Under the pieces are notes generated by a model, which saw only the letters and a program-made list of their open reading frames with translations, had not been told where the DNA came from and searched no databases. The translations under genes were made by a program, and so were the position numbers. From UBA3210 sp963623095 (GTDB taxonomy: Bacteria; Bacillota_I; Bacilli_A; RFN20; CAG-449): 28,600 nt of DNA. Of the stretch, positions 1 to 8,213 are shown piece by piece. Each line of letters opens with the position of its first letter. The first letter of the stretch is position 1. The DNA is taken from positions 1 to 28,600 of the forward strand of contig CAVFKD010000023.1 of the NCBI GenBank assembly GCA_963623095.1, given 5' to 3'.

Positions 1-1
1 A

Positions 2-442
2 TTTAGAACTCATCATTATTATTTATTGGGTATTTTATTAGTATTAATATTTAGAATATTTAATTCTTTCTTATTTAGATCAAGACTTATAAATCGTTTT
101 ATGAAGAAGAAAGAATATCGCCCATTAGAAGAAAAAGATGCAAGATTATTAATTAAATATCATGCGACTAATGAAAAAGTTAATCTTGCTGAAGCATTCG
201 ATTTAAGAAGTACAAGCTCATATAAGACGGCAGAAGAAAACTGGTATGAAGATAACCAAAATAGAATTAATGCTTCTCCTAGTGAAACAAAAAGATACGC
301 GACTAGAACTATGGCTCAAACAAAAGTTGCGATTAAAAAAGAGCAAATTGAAAATCTATATAAACTTGGTTTAATCTCAAAAGAAGAATATCTTTCTCGA
401 ATTGATAATGTTGAAACTGATGTTAATGAAGAAAACAAGTAG
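2..442 (+). CDS. Membrane protein with SHOCT-like C-terminus, 5' partial
   Basis: The frame is open to the left edge of the window, so the true start is probably upstream; the first in-frame start (TTG at 26) has no ribosome binding site before it. The visible part opens with a hydrophobic segment of about 20 residues that is likely a membrane helix. It is followed by a basic patch (MKKKEYR) and a charged cytoplasmic region. The last 30 residues contain IENLYKLGLISKEEYLSRI, which has the L-x3-GLI-x-EE-[FY] shape of SHOCT oligomerisation modules. It ends in TAG 7 bases before the ispD start, so the two are probably co-transcribed. I do not recognise the family beyond this and propose no function. 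Confidence 0.6.
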   Translation, partial: FRTHHYYLLGILLVLIFRIFNSFLFRSRLINRFMKKKEYRPLEEKDARLLIKYHATNEKVNLAEAFDLRSTSSYKTAEENWYEDNQNRINASPSETKRYATRTMAQTKVAIKKEQIENLYKLGLISKEEYLSRIDNVETDVNEENK

Positions 443-449
443 GTGAATT

Positions 450-1142
450 ATGAATATTGCAATTATATTAGCCGCGGGAAGTGGCTCAAGAATGAATAAT
501 ATTGTTCCTAAACAATTTATAAATGTAAATAATAAACCTTTAATGATTTATCCTTTAGAAACTTTTTCTAAGTGTGATTTAATTGATCAAATTATAGTTG
601 TTACTTCCAAAGATTATATTCTTAAAGTAAATGATTATATTAAAGAATTTAATATTAATAAAGTTAGTAAAGTTATTGAAGGTGGTTCTACTCGTCAAAA
701 ATCAGTCTTTAATGCTTTGACTTATTTAAAACAAAATAATGTTAATGGTGATGATAATATTCTTATTCATGATTCAGCAAGAGTATTAGTTTCTAATGAA
801 ATTATTATTAATAATATTAAAGCGTTAGAAAAATTTAATGCCGTTGATAGCGTTATTCCTATGACAGATTCTTGCATTAAATCATTAGATGGAATAAAAA
901 TTACTTCATTATTAAAAAGAAGTGAATTATATTTATCTCAAACACCTCAAAGCTTTAAATTTGATACTATTTATAAAGCACATGAAAATATTAAAAATTT
1001 AAAAGATTTTGAAATTACTGATGATTGTTCTTTAGTTTTAAAACTCAATGAAGAAGTATATTTAACTGAAGGCTCAAAACTCAATTTTAAAGTAACAACT
1101 AATGAAGATTTATTGTTATTAAAAGCGATATTAAACAAATAA
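450..1142 (+). CDS. ispD: 2-C-methyl-D-erythritol 4-phosphate cytidylyltransferase (IspD; TarI possible)
   Basis: This 230-residue protein is the usual length for the IspD/TarI nucleotidyltransferase family. IspD transfers CMP from CTP to methylerythritol phosphate in non-mevalonate isoprenoid synthesis. The N-terminal CTP loop is LAAGSGSRM (about residues 8-16), followed by PKQF. Further family marks are the IHDSAR motif in mid-protein, QTPQSF, the ITDDCSL segment and a C-terminal KVTTNEDLLLLKAIL helix. DSAR replaces the common DAAR/DAVR. The close relative TarI, which makes CDP-ribitol for teichoic acid, shares most of these motifs (QTPQSF is frequent there), and no other isoprenoid or teichoic acid gene is nearby to decide. 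The gene follows the upstream membrane-protein gene by 7 bases with an AGGTGA ribosome site and ends at a strong hairpin terminator. Confidence 0.75.
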   Translation: MNIAIILAAGSGSRMNNIVPKQFINVNNKPLMIYPLETFSKCDLIDQIIVVTSKDYILKVNDYIKEFNINKVSKVIEGGSTRQKSVFNALTYLKQNNVNGDDNILIHDSARVLVSNEIIINNIKALEKFNAVDSVIPMTDSCIKSLDGIKITSLLKRSELYLSQTPQSFKFDTIYKAHENIKNLKDFEITDDCSLVLKLNEEVYLTEGSKLNFKVTTNEDLLLLKAILNK

Positions 1143-1162
1143 AAGCGCCACGGCGCTTTTTT
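1141..1162. terminator. Bidirectional rho-independent terminator between ispD and the YiiX-like gene
   Basis: AAAGCGC and GCGCTTT pair across a CACG loop, with a T-run on the plus side and an A-run on the other. It can end the ispD transcript and the convergent minus-strand gene. Confidence 0.9.
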
Positions 1163-1164
1163 AA

Positions 1165-2010
1165 TTACCAAGAAGTAAAATTATTTAAATCAAATCCATA
1201 AACTTGGACAACATCCATTTGATCTAGACATATTAAATCATGTGGTAAACAAATACCACCTCCATTATTATCAAAATCATAACCAAAATGGTGATATGCA
1301 TACCAAATTAGATGTGAACATTGGGTGGTATTTATACTATCTTTAGTATTAAATAATCCAATAAATACATTATAGGGAATTCCTTGAAGAGAATTTATCG
1401 CATATTCTGCGACTTGATTTTTGATATCTTTATCAACTCTTGGAGAAAGAATAATAAAACTGGCTCTTTCTTGGAAATCAAAGGTTGTTCCAACTTCCGA
1501 TAATTCGCCATAACCATAAGATTGTAATACGCCTCCATCAATGGAAGTTACAAGTCCGCAATGACCGAAAGTTTTACCACAGAATTGAGTGCCATTAGTG
1601 ACAATTATATCACCAACTTCAACATCAACCATTTCCATTAATTTATCGATAGTTTGATAATAACAATAAGGACCAAGTAAGTTGGAAGTAACTTTTACTT
1701 CTTGTAAAAATGTTGATTGAACTTTGGTTATTTTGTCTATTCCATTTTCCTTTTTCAAAGTGCGTTTGACACCAAAAACTGTAATTCCTGTTTGTTTATA
1801 AATTAAATCATAATCTTCACTTGTTAAATTATCTTTTGTTAGAACATTATTTAAATCAACCTTTTTAACTTTATCATAATAATATGTATATGAAATATTG
1901 GCATTAGAAATAAAGCAAACGCATTGTAAAATAGCCGCGATTAAAAGCAAACTACCAATGATTGATAGAGTGATTTTTAATCCTTTTAATTTGCCTTTTT
2001 CCTTAGCCAT
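1165..2010 (-). CDS. Membrane-anchored YiiX-like permuted papain-fold cysteine peptidase
   Basis: The 281-residue protein has a short basic N-terminus, one membrane helix (about 12-34) and a long extracellular domain. The domain carries the hallmarks of the circularly permuted NlpC/P60 (YiiX/DUF830) group. A DVEVGDIIV strand precedes a catalytic-type His in FGHCGLV (His150). A Cys near the C-terminus sits in TQCSHLIWYAY (Cys231), the position of the CSxLVW motif. In this group the order is His first and Cys last, the reverse of ordinary NlpC/P60. Such enzymes act on amide or ester bonds of peptidoglycan or lipids; the substrate here cannot be read from sequence. A GAGGTAG ribosome site and overlapping TATAAT boxes (2026-2036) lie upstream, and adhE's terminator separates it from adhE, so it is likely transcribed alone. 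Confidence 0.7.
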   Translation of the reverse strand: MAKEKGKLKGLKITLSIIGSLLLIAAILQCVCFISNANISYTYYYDKVKKVDLNNVLTKDNLTSEDYDLIYKQTGITVFGVKRTLKKENGIDKITKVQSTFLQEVKVTSNLLGPYCYYQTIDKLMEMVDVEVGDIIVTNGTQFCGKTFGHCGLVTSIDGGVLQSYGYGELSEVGTTFDFQERASFIILSPRVDKDIKNQVAEYAINSLQGIPYNVFIGLFNTKDSINTTQCSHLIWYAYHHFGYDFDNNGGGICLPHDLICLDQMDVVQVYGFDLNNFTSW

Positions 2011-2025
2011 AATCTACCTCGAATA

Positions 2026-2036
2026 ATTATATTATA
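2026..2036 (-). promoter_or_regulatory. Candidate -10 boxes of the YiiX-like gene
   Basis: Two overlapping perfect TATAAT hexamers read on the minus strand, 16-26 bases before the start codon. No convincing -35 hexamer is visible, so this is only a moderate call. Confidence 0.4.
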
Positions 2037-2049
2037 ATCATTTTTAGCC

Positions 2050-2081
2050 AGAAAAAAACGCTTTTAGAAAACTAAAAGCGT
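2050..2081 (-). terminator. adhE terminator
   Basis: A 10-bp perfect stem (ACGCTTTTAG with CTAAAAGCGT, four-base loop) is followed on the minus strand by a run of seven U. It lies just after the adhE stop codon. Confidence 0.93.
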
Positions 2082-2094
2082 AATTGTTTAATTA

Positions 2095-4713
2095 TTATTT
2101 TTCTTCGCCTAAATAAGCTTTTCTCATGATTTCTTTCATGTCTTCAACCATAGGAACTCTAGCGTTACATGGTGAGCATTGATCTTCGAATGCTAAATAA
2201 GCCATTTCTTCAATCTTATTCATCCATTCTTTTTCATCAACACCTGCAGCTTTGAAACTTAATTCAAGACCACATTCTTCACCTAATTTCTTAACTGCAT
2301 CTGCAAGAGAAGAAACGCCTTGTTCTGGTGTATCAGCTTTTAAGCCAATTAAACGAGCAATTCTTTGATAACGTTTGTCACAATTATAGACATTGTATTT
2401 TGGCCATACTGTTAATTTAGATGGAGTTTCACCATTATATCTAATTGTATATGGAAGTAAGATAGCATTTGCGTAACCATGAGGAACATGGAACATACCG
2501 CCGATCTTGTGAGCCATTGAGTGGTTCATACCTAAGAAAGCATTTGCGAATGCCATACCTGCGATTGCAGAAGCATTATGCATTTTTTCTCTTGCTTCTG
2601 GATCATTTTTACCATTCTTAACTGCACGTGGTAAATATTCAAATACTAATTCAATTGCTTGTAATGCTAAACCATCTGTATAATCAGAAGCTAAAGCAGA
2701 AGTGTAAGCTTCAATCGCATGAGTTAATACGTCCATACCAGTCATTGCTGTAACTCTTGCTGGAAGAGAAGTAGTGAATTCAGGATCGATAATTGCGATA
2801 GTTGGAGTTAATGAATAATCTGCAAGAGGATATTTCTTGTTATGTTTCTTATCAGAAATAACTGCGAATGGAGATACTTCTGAACCAGTACCGGAAGTAG
2901 TTGGAATACAAATTAATTTTGATTTTTGTCCTAATTCAGGATACTTAATCGCTCTTTTACGAATATCCATGAATTTTTGTTTTAAATCATCGAAGTTAAC
3001 TTCTGGATGTTCATAGAATAACCACATACCTTTTGCAGCATCCATTGGTGAACCACCACCTAATGCGATAATTGTATCTGGTTTGAAAGCGTTCATTAAT
3101 GAAACACCTTTTTTAACTGTTTCAATATCTGGATCTGGTTCAACATCACAGAATAATTGGATTTGAACTGGATTTCTTCTTGTATTTAATTGATCTGTAA
3201 CACGATTGATATAACCTAAATCAACCATTGATCTATCTGTAACGATAAAGACTTTAGAAACGTCTCTCATATCGTGTAAATATTGAATTGAATTTCTTTC
3301 GAAATAAATCTTTCTTGGAACTTTGAACCATTGCATAGTATTTCTTCTCTTACCTACTTTCTTAACGTTGATTAAGTTAACCGCGGATACGTTACCTCCG
3401 ATAGAGTTATGACCATAAGAACCACAACCTAATGTTAATGATGGTAAGAATGAGTTATAAACATTACCAATACCACCGAAAGTAGATGGTGAGTTCCAAA
3501 TGATACGCATTGCTTTTACTTTATCACCATAGATTTCTGATAATTCCTTACTTGCGGTATGAATCGCTGCAGAGTGACCTAAACCATTAAAGTTAACCAT
3601 AGCTTCTGCAAGTGCAACACCTTCTTCGAATGAACTTGATTTTAATACTGCAAGAACTGGAGAAAGTTTTTCTCTTGTTAATGGTTCTTCAACACCAACT
3701 TTCTTACATGGTACTGCAAGAATTACTGTATTATCAGGTACTTTAATACCTGCTTGTTCTGCAATCCATTTTGCGGATTGACCAACGATAGAAGCATTTA
3801 ATCTTGCATTTTCAACGCCGTCAGAATAAGCTTCATAACCAAAAGTGAATTTTTCAAGTTTAGCTTTATCTTCTTTCTTTGTTACAAAATAAACACCGAA
3901 TCTTTCAAACATCTTCTTTGATTCATCATAAATTTCTTTATCGATAATAACTGCTTGTTCAGAAGCACAAATCATACCATTATCGAATGATTTAGAAATG
4001 ACAATATCATTGACTGCTTGTTCAATGTTACATGTTTTTTCCATATATGCAGGAACGTTACCTGCGCCAACACCCATTGCAGGTTTACCACATGAATAAG
4101 CTGCCTTAACCATTGCGTTACCACCTGTTGCAAGAATTGATGCGACACCTGGATGGTTCATTAATTCGCTTGTTGCTTCCATTGATGGATGATCAATCCA
4201 TTGAATACAATTCTTTGGAGCGCCTGCTGCAACTGCAGCTTCATAAACAATTTTTGCTGCCATTGTTGAAGATTCCATTGAACTTGGGTGGAATGAGAAA
4301 ATAATTGGGTTTCTTGTCTTTAAACAAATTAATGATTTAAAGATAACTGTAGAAGTAGGGTTTGTAACAGGAGTGATACCTGCAAGAACTCCTAAAGGTT
4401 CTGCAATTTCAGTAATACCAGTTACTGGATCATCTTTAATGACACCAACTGTTTTTAAATGTCTTAAATTATTAACGACATATTCACATGCGTATAAGTT
4501 TTTAGTAGCTTTATCTTCAAAGATACCACGTTTTGTTTCTTTGACAGCCGCGAGAGCTAAAGTACCATGATGGTCTAATGCTGCACATGAGCATTTTGCG
4601 ACAATGTAGTCGACTTGTTCTTGAGTAAATGTTTCAAATTCTTTTAAAGCACCTTGTGCTTTTGTTACTAAATCATCAATCATTTCATGAACATTAATTT
4701 CTTTTTCTTCCAT
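2095..4713 (-). CDS. adhE: Bifunctional acetaldehyde-CoA / alcohol dehydrogenase
   Basis: The 872-residue length and two-domain order are those of AdhE, the spirosome-forming enzyme that reduces acetyl-CoA to acetaldehyde and then ethanol, oxidising two NADH. The N-terminal aldehyde dehydrogenase half (about 1-440) holds the active-site Cys249 in MICASEQ and the GVGAGNVPAY stretch. A linker leads to the iron-dependent alcohol dehydrogenase half (about 450-865), with the NAD loop GGGSPMDAAK, GSGTGSEVSPF, and the iron ligands in MDVLTHAIEAY, NHSMAHKIGG and HVPHG. All expected catalytic residues are present. The start is set by AAGGAGT 9 bases upstream. A perfect CcpA-type cre palindrome and a TAACAA/TTGTTA palindrome lie about 85-110 bases upstream, suggesting carbon control. 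The gene makes ethanol a likely fermentation product. Confidence 0.97.
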   Translation of the reverse strand: MEEKEINVHEMIDDLVTKAQGALKEFETFTQEQVDYIVAKCSCAALDHHGTLALAAVKETKRGIFEDKATKNLYACEYVVNNLRHLKTVGVIKDDPVTGITEIAEPLGVLAGITPVTNPTSTVIFKSLICLKTRNPIIFSFHPSSMESSTMAAKIVYEAAVAAGAPKNCIQWIDHPSMEATSELMNHPGVASILATGGNAMVKAAYSCGKPAMGVGAGNVPAYMEKTCNIEQAVNDIVISKSFDNGMICASEQAVIIDKEIYDESKKMFERFGVYFVTKKEDKAKLEKFTFGYEAYSDGVENARLNASIVGQSAKWIAEQAGIKVPDNTVILAVPCKKVGVEEPLTREKLSPVLAVLKSSSFEEGVALAEAMVNFNGLGHSAAIHTASKELSEIYGDKVKAMRIIWNSPSTFGGIGNVYNSFLPSLTLGCGSYGHNSIGGNVSAVNLINVKKVGKRRNTMQWFKVPRKIYFERNSIQYLHDMRDVSKVFIVTDRSMVDLGYINRVTDQLNTRRNPVQIQLFCDVEPDPDIETVKKGVSLMNAFKPDTIIALGGGSPMDAAKGMWLFYEHPEVNFDDLKQKFMDIRKRAIKYPELGQKSKLICIPTTSGTGSEVSPFAVISDKKHNKKYPLADYSLTPTIAIIDPEFTTSLPARVTAMTGMDVLTHAIEAYTSALASDYTDGLALQAIELVFEYLPRAVKNGKNDPEAREKMHNASAIAGMAFANAFLGMNHSMAHKIGGMFHVPHGYANAILLPYTIRYNGETPSKLTVWPKYNVYNCDKRYQRIARLIGLKADTPEQGVSSLADAVKKLGEECGLELSFKAAGVDEKEWMNKIEEMAYLAFEDQCSPCNARVPMVEDMKEIMRKAYLGEEK

Positions 4714-4794
4714 TTTTATAACTCCTTAATGTTGTTGATAATTTCTTATCGATAAAAATATATCAAAAGTAAATATGTTTGTATATAAATTATT

Positions 4795-4807
4795 TAACAA
4801 TTTGTTA
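4795..4807. promoter_or_regulatory. TAACAA-T-TTGTTA palindrome, possible operator / -35 of adhE
   Basis: A perfect 6-1-6 inverted repeat abuts the cre site. Read on the minus strand, its TTGTTA could be a -35 with CATATT 17 bases on as a weak -10. The half-site TTGTTAA also resembles half of a Rex (NADH-sensing) operator, but the second half at Rex spacing is poor. Confidence 0.35.
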
Positions 4808-4822
4808 TGAAAACGTTTTCAT
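4807..4822. promoter_or_regulatory. Catabolite responsive element (cre) upstream of adhE
   Basis: ATGAAAACGTTTTCAT is a perfect 16-bp palindrome and matches the Firmicutes CcpA operator consensus (WTGAAARCGYTTTCW). It lies 94-109 bases before the adhE start, just upstream of a possible -35 (TTGTTA) read on the minus strand. That position could serve repression or activation. Confidence 0.8.
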
Positions 4823-4824
4823 AA

Positions 4825-4857
4825 ATAAAAAAAGAAAAAATAGTCTTATGACTATTT
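4825..4857 (-). terminator. Terminator of the MreB-like gene
   Basis: On the minus strand AAATAGTC and GACTATTT pair around ATAA, followed by a long U-rich tract. The stem includes the TAG stop codon of the MreB-like gene. Confidence 0.85.
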
Positions 4858-5838
4858 ATCTTTACTTAATTCTTGATGCATTAAAATCTTAATACCTTGA
4901 GATACTGCGCTGCCAGGTTCTGGTAAAATTCTAATAGCCATGTTAAGTGCATTTTCTAAATATTCTCTTAATCCTGCAAGTAAAGCGCCTCCGCCTCCTA
5001 CTAGTAATCCTGATTCAATTAAATCAGAAGCAACTTCTGGAGGAGTGAGTTCAAGACAATCTAATAATGTATCGACTAATACTTGGAAACAAGGTAATAT
5101 ACATGATTTAATTTCCGCAGTAGAAATAACTACTGAATGAGGTAAAGAAGAGACAATATCAATACCTGAAACTTCTAGCAATCTATTTTCTGGGAAGAAT
5201 TCAACCGATCCAATCTTCATTTTGATATATTCAGCAGTCTTAGTACCAATTAATATATGATGGTTCTTTCTTAGATGTCTAATAATTGCATTATCTAAAA
5301 CTTGACCTGAGAAAGAACATGATTTAGATATAATTGCTTCACCATTAGTTAAAATAGAAATATCAGAGATTCCTCCTCCTATATTTAATACTAATGTACC
5401 TTTATTCGCGGAACCATCTTTGTTACCTCCAATGGCAGTAAAGAATGAAGATGATTTCATAATGACATCATTGCATTTTAATTTTCTTCCAACGTTTCTT
5501 AAAGCACTTCTTTCAATTTGAGAGAATTCAGAAGGACAAGAGAAAATAATGGTAGAATTTTTTACATATCTTAGTAACTTTAAATCACTTAATATTGCAG
5601 TTAAATAACTTACTGTTGCAGGTCCATCAGCGATGACACCATTTTTCATTGGTTTAATAACTTCAATAGAAGAACTTTCTTTACCTAATAATTTAAAAGC
5701 AAGATAACCATAACTTTCTACTTTCTTATTATCTTTATTTAATGCAACTACTGTAGGCTCATTAAAAACAATTCCTTTTTTTGGAACGTAGATGATTGTA
5801 TTTGATGTACCTAAATCAATACCAATAATCTTTTTCAT
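4852..5838 (-). CDS. Divergent MreB-family protein, probably ATPase-impaired
   Basis: The 328-residue protein has the actin-like MreB fold order. The phosphate-1 loop GIDLGTSNT is intact (residues 6-14), as is the segment VIKPMKNGVIAD. Phosphate-2 is LNIGGGISDIS (151-161), and the C-terminal adenosine loop is LLVGGGGALLAGL. MreB assembles membrane-bound filaments that position cell-wall synthesis. This copy is unusual. The Asp before IGGG is Asn152 and the GGGTT threonines are Ile/Ser. The EEPxAAAIG segment holding the catalytic Glu reads KSSSFFTAIG, so Ser130 stands in for Glu by hand alignment. GDxxD is GQVLD. It therefore looks like a paralogue that may bind nucleotide without normal turnover. 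A GGAGGT ribosome site supports the start. No mreC or mreD is adjacent, and the gene is divergent from pnp. Confidence 0.85.
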   Translation of the reverse strand: MKKIIGIDLGTSNTIIYVPKKGIVFNEPTVVALNKDNKKVESYGYLAFKLLGKESSSIEVIKPMKNGVIADGPATVSYLTAILSDLKLLRYVKNSTIIFSCPSEFSQIERSALRNVGRKLKCNDVIMKSSSFFTAIGGNKDGSANKGTLVLNIGGGISDISILTNGEAIISKSCSFSGQVLDNAIIRHLRKNHHILIGTKTAEYIKMKIGSVEFFPENRLLEVSGIDIVSSLPHSVVISTAEIKSCILPCFQVLVDTLLDCLELTPPEVASDLIESGLLVGGGGALLAGLREYLENALNMAIRILPEPGSAVSQGIKILMHQELSKDK

Positions 5839-5881
5839 GAGACCTCCTTATAAATATTTGAAAAAATCGCATATCTATTTA

Positions 5882-5899
5882 TATTTTAATATTAAAATA
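5882..5899. promoter_or_regulatory. 18-bp AT-only perfect palindrome between the mreB-like gene and pnp
   Basis: TATTTTAATATTAAAATA reads identically on both strands, 43-60 bases before the mreB-like start and about 90 before pnp. It could be an operator in the divergent promoter region, but AT-only palindromes also arise readily in such DNA. Confidence 0.3.
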
Positions 5900-5951
5900 C
5901 ACAAATAAAAAGGTGATTTTGTAAAAATATGTATTTAATTATCGCTTAAAG

Positions 5952-5960
5952 TGATACAAT
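5952..5960 (+). promoter_or_regulatory. Extended -10 promoter of pnp
   Basis: TGATACAAT is an extended -10 (TGn plus TACAAT, five of six to consensus). A start near 5967 would give a leader of under 20 bases containing the AAAGGAG ribosome site at 5971-5977. No good -35 is seen, as is usual for extended -10 promoters. Confidence 0.55.
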
Positions 5961-5984
5961 TAACGAGTAAAAAGGAGAAAACAA

Positions 5985-8156
5985 ATGGCAAAGCAAATTT
6001 TTAGTTTAGACTTTGAAGGAAAAAAATTGAGCGTTGAAACTGGCGAAATTGCTAAGCAAGCAGATGGTGCTGTCTTAGTTCGCTTGAATGATACCGTGAT
6101 TTTATCCACAGCTTGCGGTTCAAATGAACCAAAAGATACAGACTTCTTCCCATTAACAGTTACTTATGAGGAGAAGCAATACGCAGTAGGAAAGATTCCA
6201 GGATCTTTCTTAAGAAGAGAAGGTAGACCAGGAGAACATGCTACTTTAACTGCAAGATTAATTGATCGTCCAATTAGACCTATGTTCTCAGATGGATTCA
6301 GAAATGAAGTTCAAATTATTAATACAGTAATGTCTGTTGATCCAGATTCAACTCCAGAAATGGCAGCAATGTTTGGTTCTTCATTAGCGTTATGTATTTC
6401 AGATATTCCTTTCGATGGCCCTATCGCAGGAGTTTATGTTGGTAGAGTAGATGGCAAATTCATCATTAACCCAACAGTCGAAGAAAAAGCAAAATCAGAT
6501 TTAAATTTAGCAGTCGCTGGTTCTGAAGATGCAATTAACATGATTGAAGCAGGTGCACAAGAACTTTCAGAAGATGAAATGGTTGATGCAATCATGTTTG
6601 GTCATGAAGCAATTAAGAAATTATGTAAATTCCAAAAGGAAATTGCAGTTCAAATTGGTAAACCAAAAAGAGCAGTTTCTTTATATGCAGTAGATGAATC
6701 TATCAACAAAACAGTTAGAGACATGGCTGAAGATAGATTAGTCAAAGCAGTTTCTATTGTTGATAAGCTTGAAAGATACGCAAAAATCGATGAAATCGAT
6801 AACGAAGTAAGAGAATTCTACAAAGCAAAACAATACGCAGACGAAAAAGAAAAAGCTACAACTATTATGCAAGTTAATGATGTATTAGAACACATTGTTG
6901 CAGAAGAAGTTAGAAGATTAATTACAGTTGATAAAGTAAGACCTGATGGCAGAAAGATCGATGAAATTAGACCTCTTGATGCTCAAGTAGATTTACTTCC
7001 AAGAGTTCATGGTTCCGCAATGTTTACTCGTGGACAAACTCAAGTTATTTCAGTTTGTACATTAGGTGTTAAAACAGATGAACAAATCTTAGATTCATTA
7101 TCAGGTGATGATACAAAACGTTGGATGCACCATTATAACTTCCCACCATTCTCAGTTGGTGAAATCGGAAGAACTGGTACTCCAGGTAGAAGAGAAATTG
7201 GTCACGGCGCTTTAGGTGAAAGAGCATTATCTTATGTCATTCCATCTGAAGAAGAATTCCCATATACAATTAGATGTGTTTCTGAAGTTGTTGAATCAAA
7301 TGGTTCTTCTTCACAAGCATCAATTTGTGCTTCATGTATGGCATTAATGGCTGCAGGTGTCCCAATTAAAGCTCCAGTAAGTGGTATTGCAATGGGTTTA
7401 ATTACATCTGGTCCATTAGATGGCAAACATCCATATACAATTTTAACTGATATTCAAGGTATGGAAGACCATTATGGTGATATGGACTTCAAGTGTGCAG
7501 GTACTTCAAAAGGTATTACAGCATTACAAATGGATATCAAGATTAAAGGTGTAACAAAAGAAATCTTCCAAGAAGCTTTAGCACAAGCTCATAAAGCAAG
7601 AGCGCAAATTCTTGAAGTTATGTTAAAAGCAATTCCTGCACCAAGAGAAGATGTCGGTAAATATGCTCCTAAATTTGGACAAATGGATATCGCAGTCGAT
7701 AAGATTAAAGATGTCATTGGTTCACAAGGTAAAGTTATTAACGATATCATTGAAAAATGTGACAACGTTAAGATTGACATCGATGACTTCGGTCATGTAG
7801 TTGTTTACCACATGGATAGAGAACCAATCAACAAAGCATTAAAGATGATTGAAAATATTGTCAAAGAAGCTAAAGTTGGTGAAATTTATGAAGGTACAGT
7901 TGTAAGAGTTGAATCTTATGGTTGCTTTGTAAATTTATTCGGTGATTGCGATGGTTTATGCCATGTATCTAAACTTGATTGGGAAAGAGTAAATCATCCT
8001 CAAGATGTTGTCAAAGTAGGACAAAAATTAAAAGTTATTGTTACTGAAATTGACGAAAAAGGTAGAGTAAACGTTTCACATAAAGAATTCGTTGAAAGAA
8101 AACCAAAAGAAAAGAAAGTTGAAGAAACTCCAGCTACAACTGAAGAATCTAAATAA
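5985..8156 (+). CDS. pnp: Polyribonucleotide nucleotidyltransferase (PNPase)
   Basis: The 723-residue protein has the full PNPase layout: two RNase PH-like domains separated by a helical linker, then KH and S1 RNA-binding domains. PNPase degrades RNA from the 3' end with phosphate and can also add tails; it forms a trimeric ring in the cytoplasm. Seen here are the first-core FLRREGRPGEHA segment, the second-core FTRGQTQVI and PFSVGEIGRTGTPGRREIGHGAL region, and the KH loop VIGSQGKVINDI. The S1 domain runs from GEIYEGTVVRVESYGCFV to VNVSHKEF, with a short Lys/Glu-rich tail. Length and motifs are complete. It has its own extended -10 promoter and ends at a hairpin terminator before pncB. rpsO, often upstream of pnp, is absent here. 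Confidence 0.98.
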   Translation: MAKQIFSLDFEGKKLSVETGEIAKQADGAVLVRLNDTVILSTACGSNEPKDTDFFPLTVTYEEKQYAVGKIPGSFLRREGRPGEHATLTARLIDRPIRPMFSDGFRNEVQIINTVMSVDPDSTPEMAAMFGSSLALCISDIPFDGPIAGVYVGRVDGKFIINPTVEEKAKSDLNLAVAGSEDAINMIEAGAQELSEDEMVDAIMFGHEAIKKLCKFQKEIAVQIGKPKRAVSLYAVDESINKTVRDMAEDRLVKAVSIVDKLERYAKIDEIDNEVREFYKAKQYADEKEKATTIMQVNDVLEHIVAEEVRRLITVDKVRPDGRKIDEIRPLDAQVDLLPRVHGSAMFTRGQTQVISVCTLGVKTDEQILDSLSGDDTKRWMHHYNFPPFSVGEIGRTGTPGRREIGHGALGERALSYVIPSEEEFPYTIRCVSEVVESNGSSSQASICASCMALMAAGVPIKAPVSGIAMGLITSGPLDGKHPYTILTDIQGMEDHYGDMDFKCAGTSKGITALQMDIKIKGVTKEIFQEALAQAHKARAQILEVMLKAIPAPREDVGKYAPKFGQMDIAVDKIKDVIGSQGKVINDIIEKCDNVKIDIDDFGHVVVYHMDREPINKALKMIENIVKEAKVGEIYEGTVVRVESYGCFVNLFGDCDGLCHVSKLDWERVNHPQDVVKVGQKLKVIVTEIDEKGRVNVSHKEFVERKPKEKKVEETPATTEESK

Positions 8157-8165
8157 ATAGATATT

Positions 8166-8198
8166 AAATCCCTGGAGTAAATCTAGGGATTTTTATTT
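8166..8198 (+). terminator. Terminator after pnp
   Basis: AAATCCCT pairs with AGGGATTT across an 11-base loop and is followed by a U-rich run. Only about 16 bases separate it from the pncB start, so pncB must rely on read-through or on a promoter inside the end of pnp. Confidence 0.8.
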
Positions 8199-8213
8199 AA
8201 AAAAGGAGGCTAT

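Noticed and set aside
4779..4800. Full Rex operator upstream of adhE
   Set aside because: Only one half (TTGTTAA) fits; the other half at the required spacing matches about four of seven positions.
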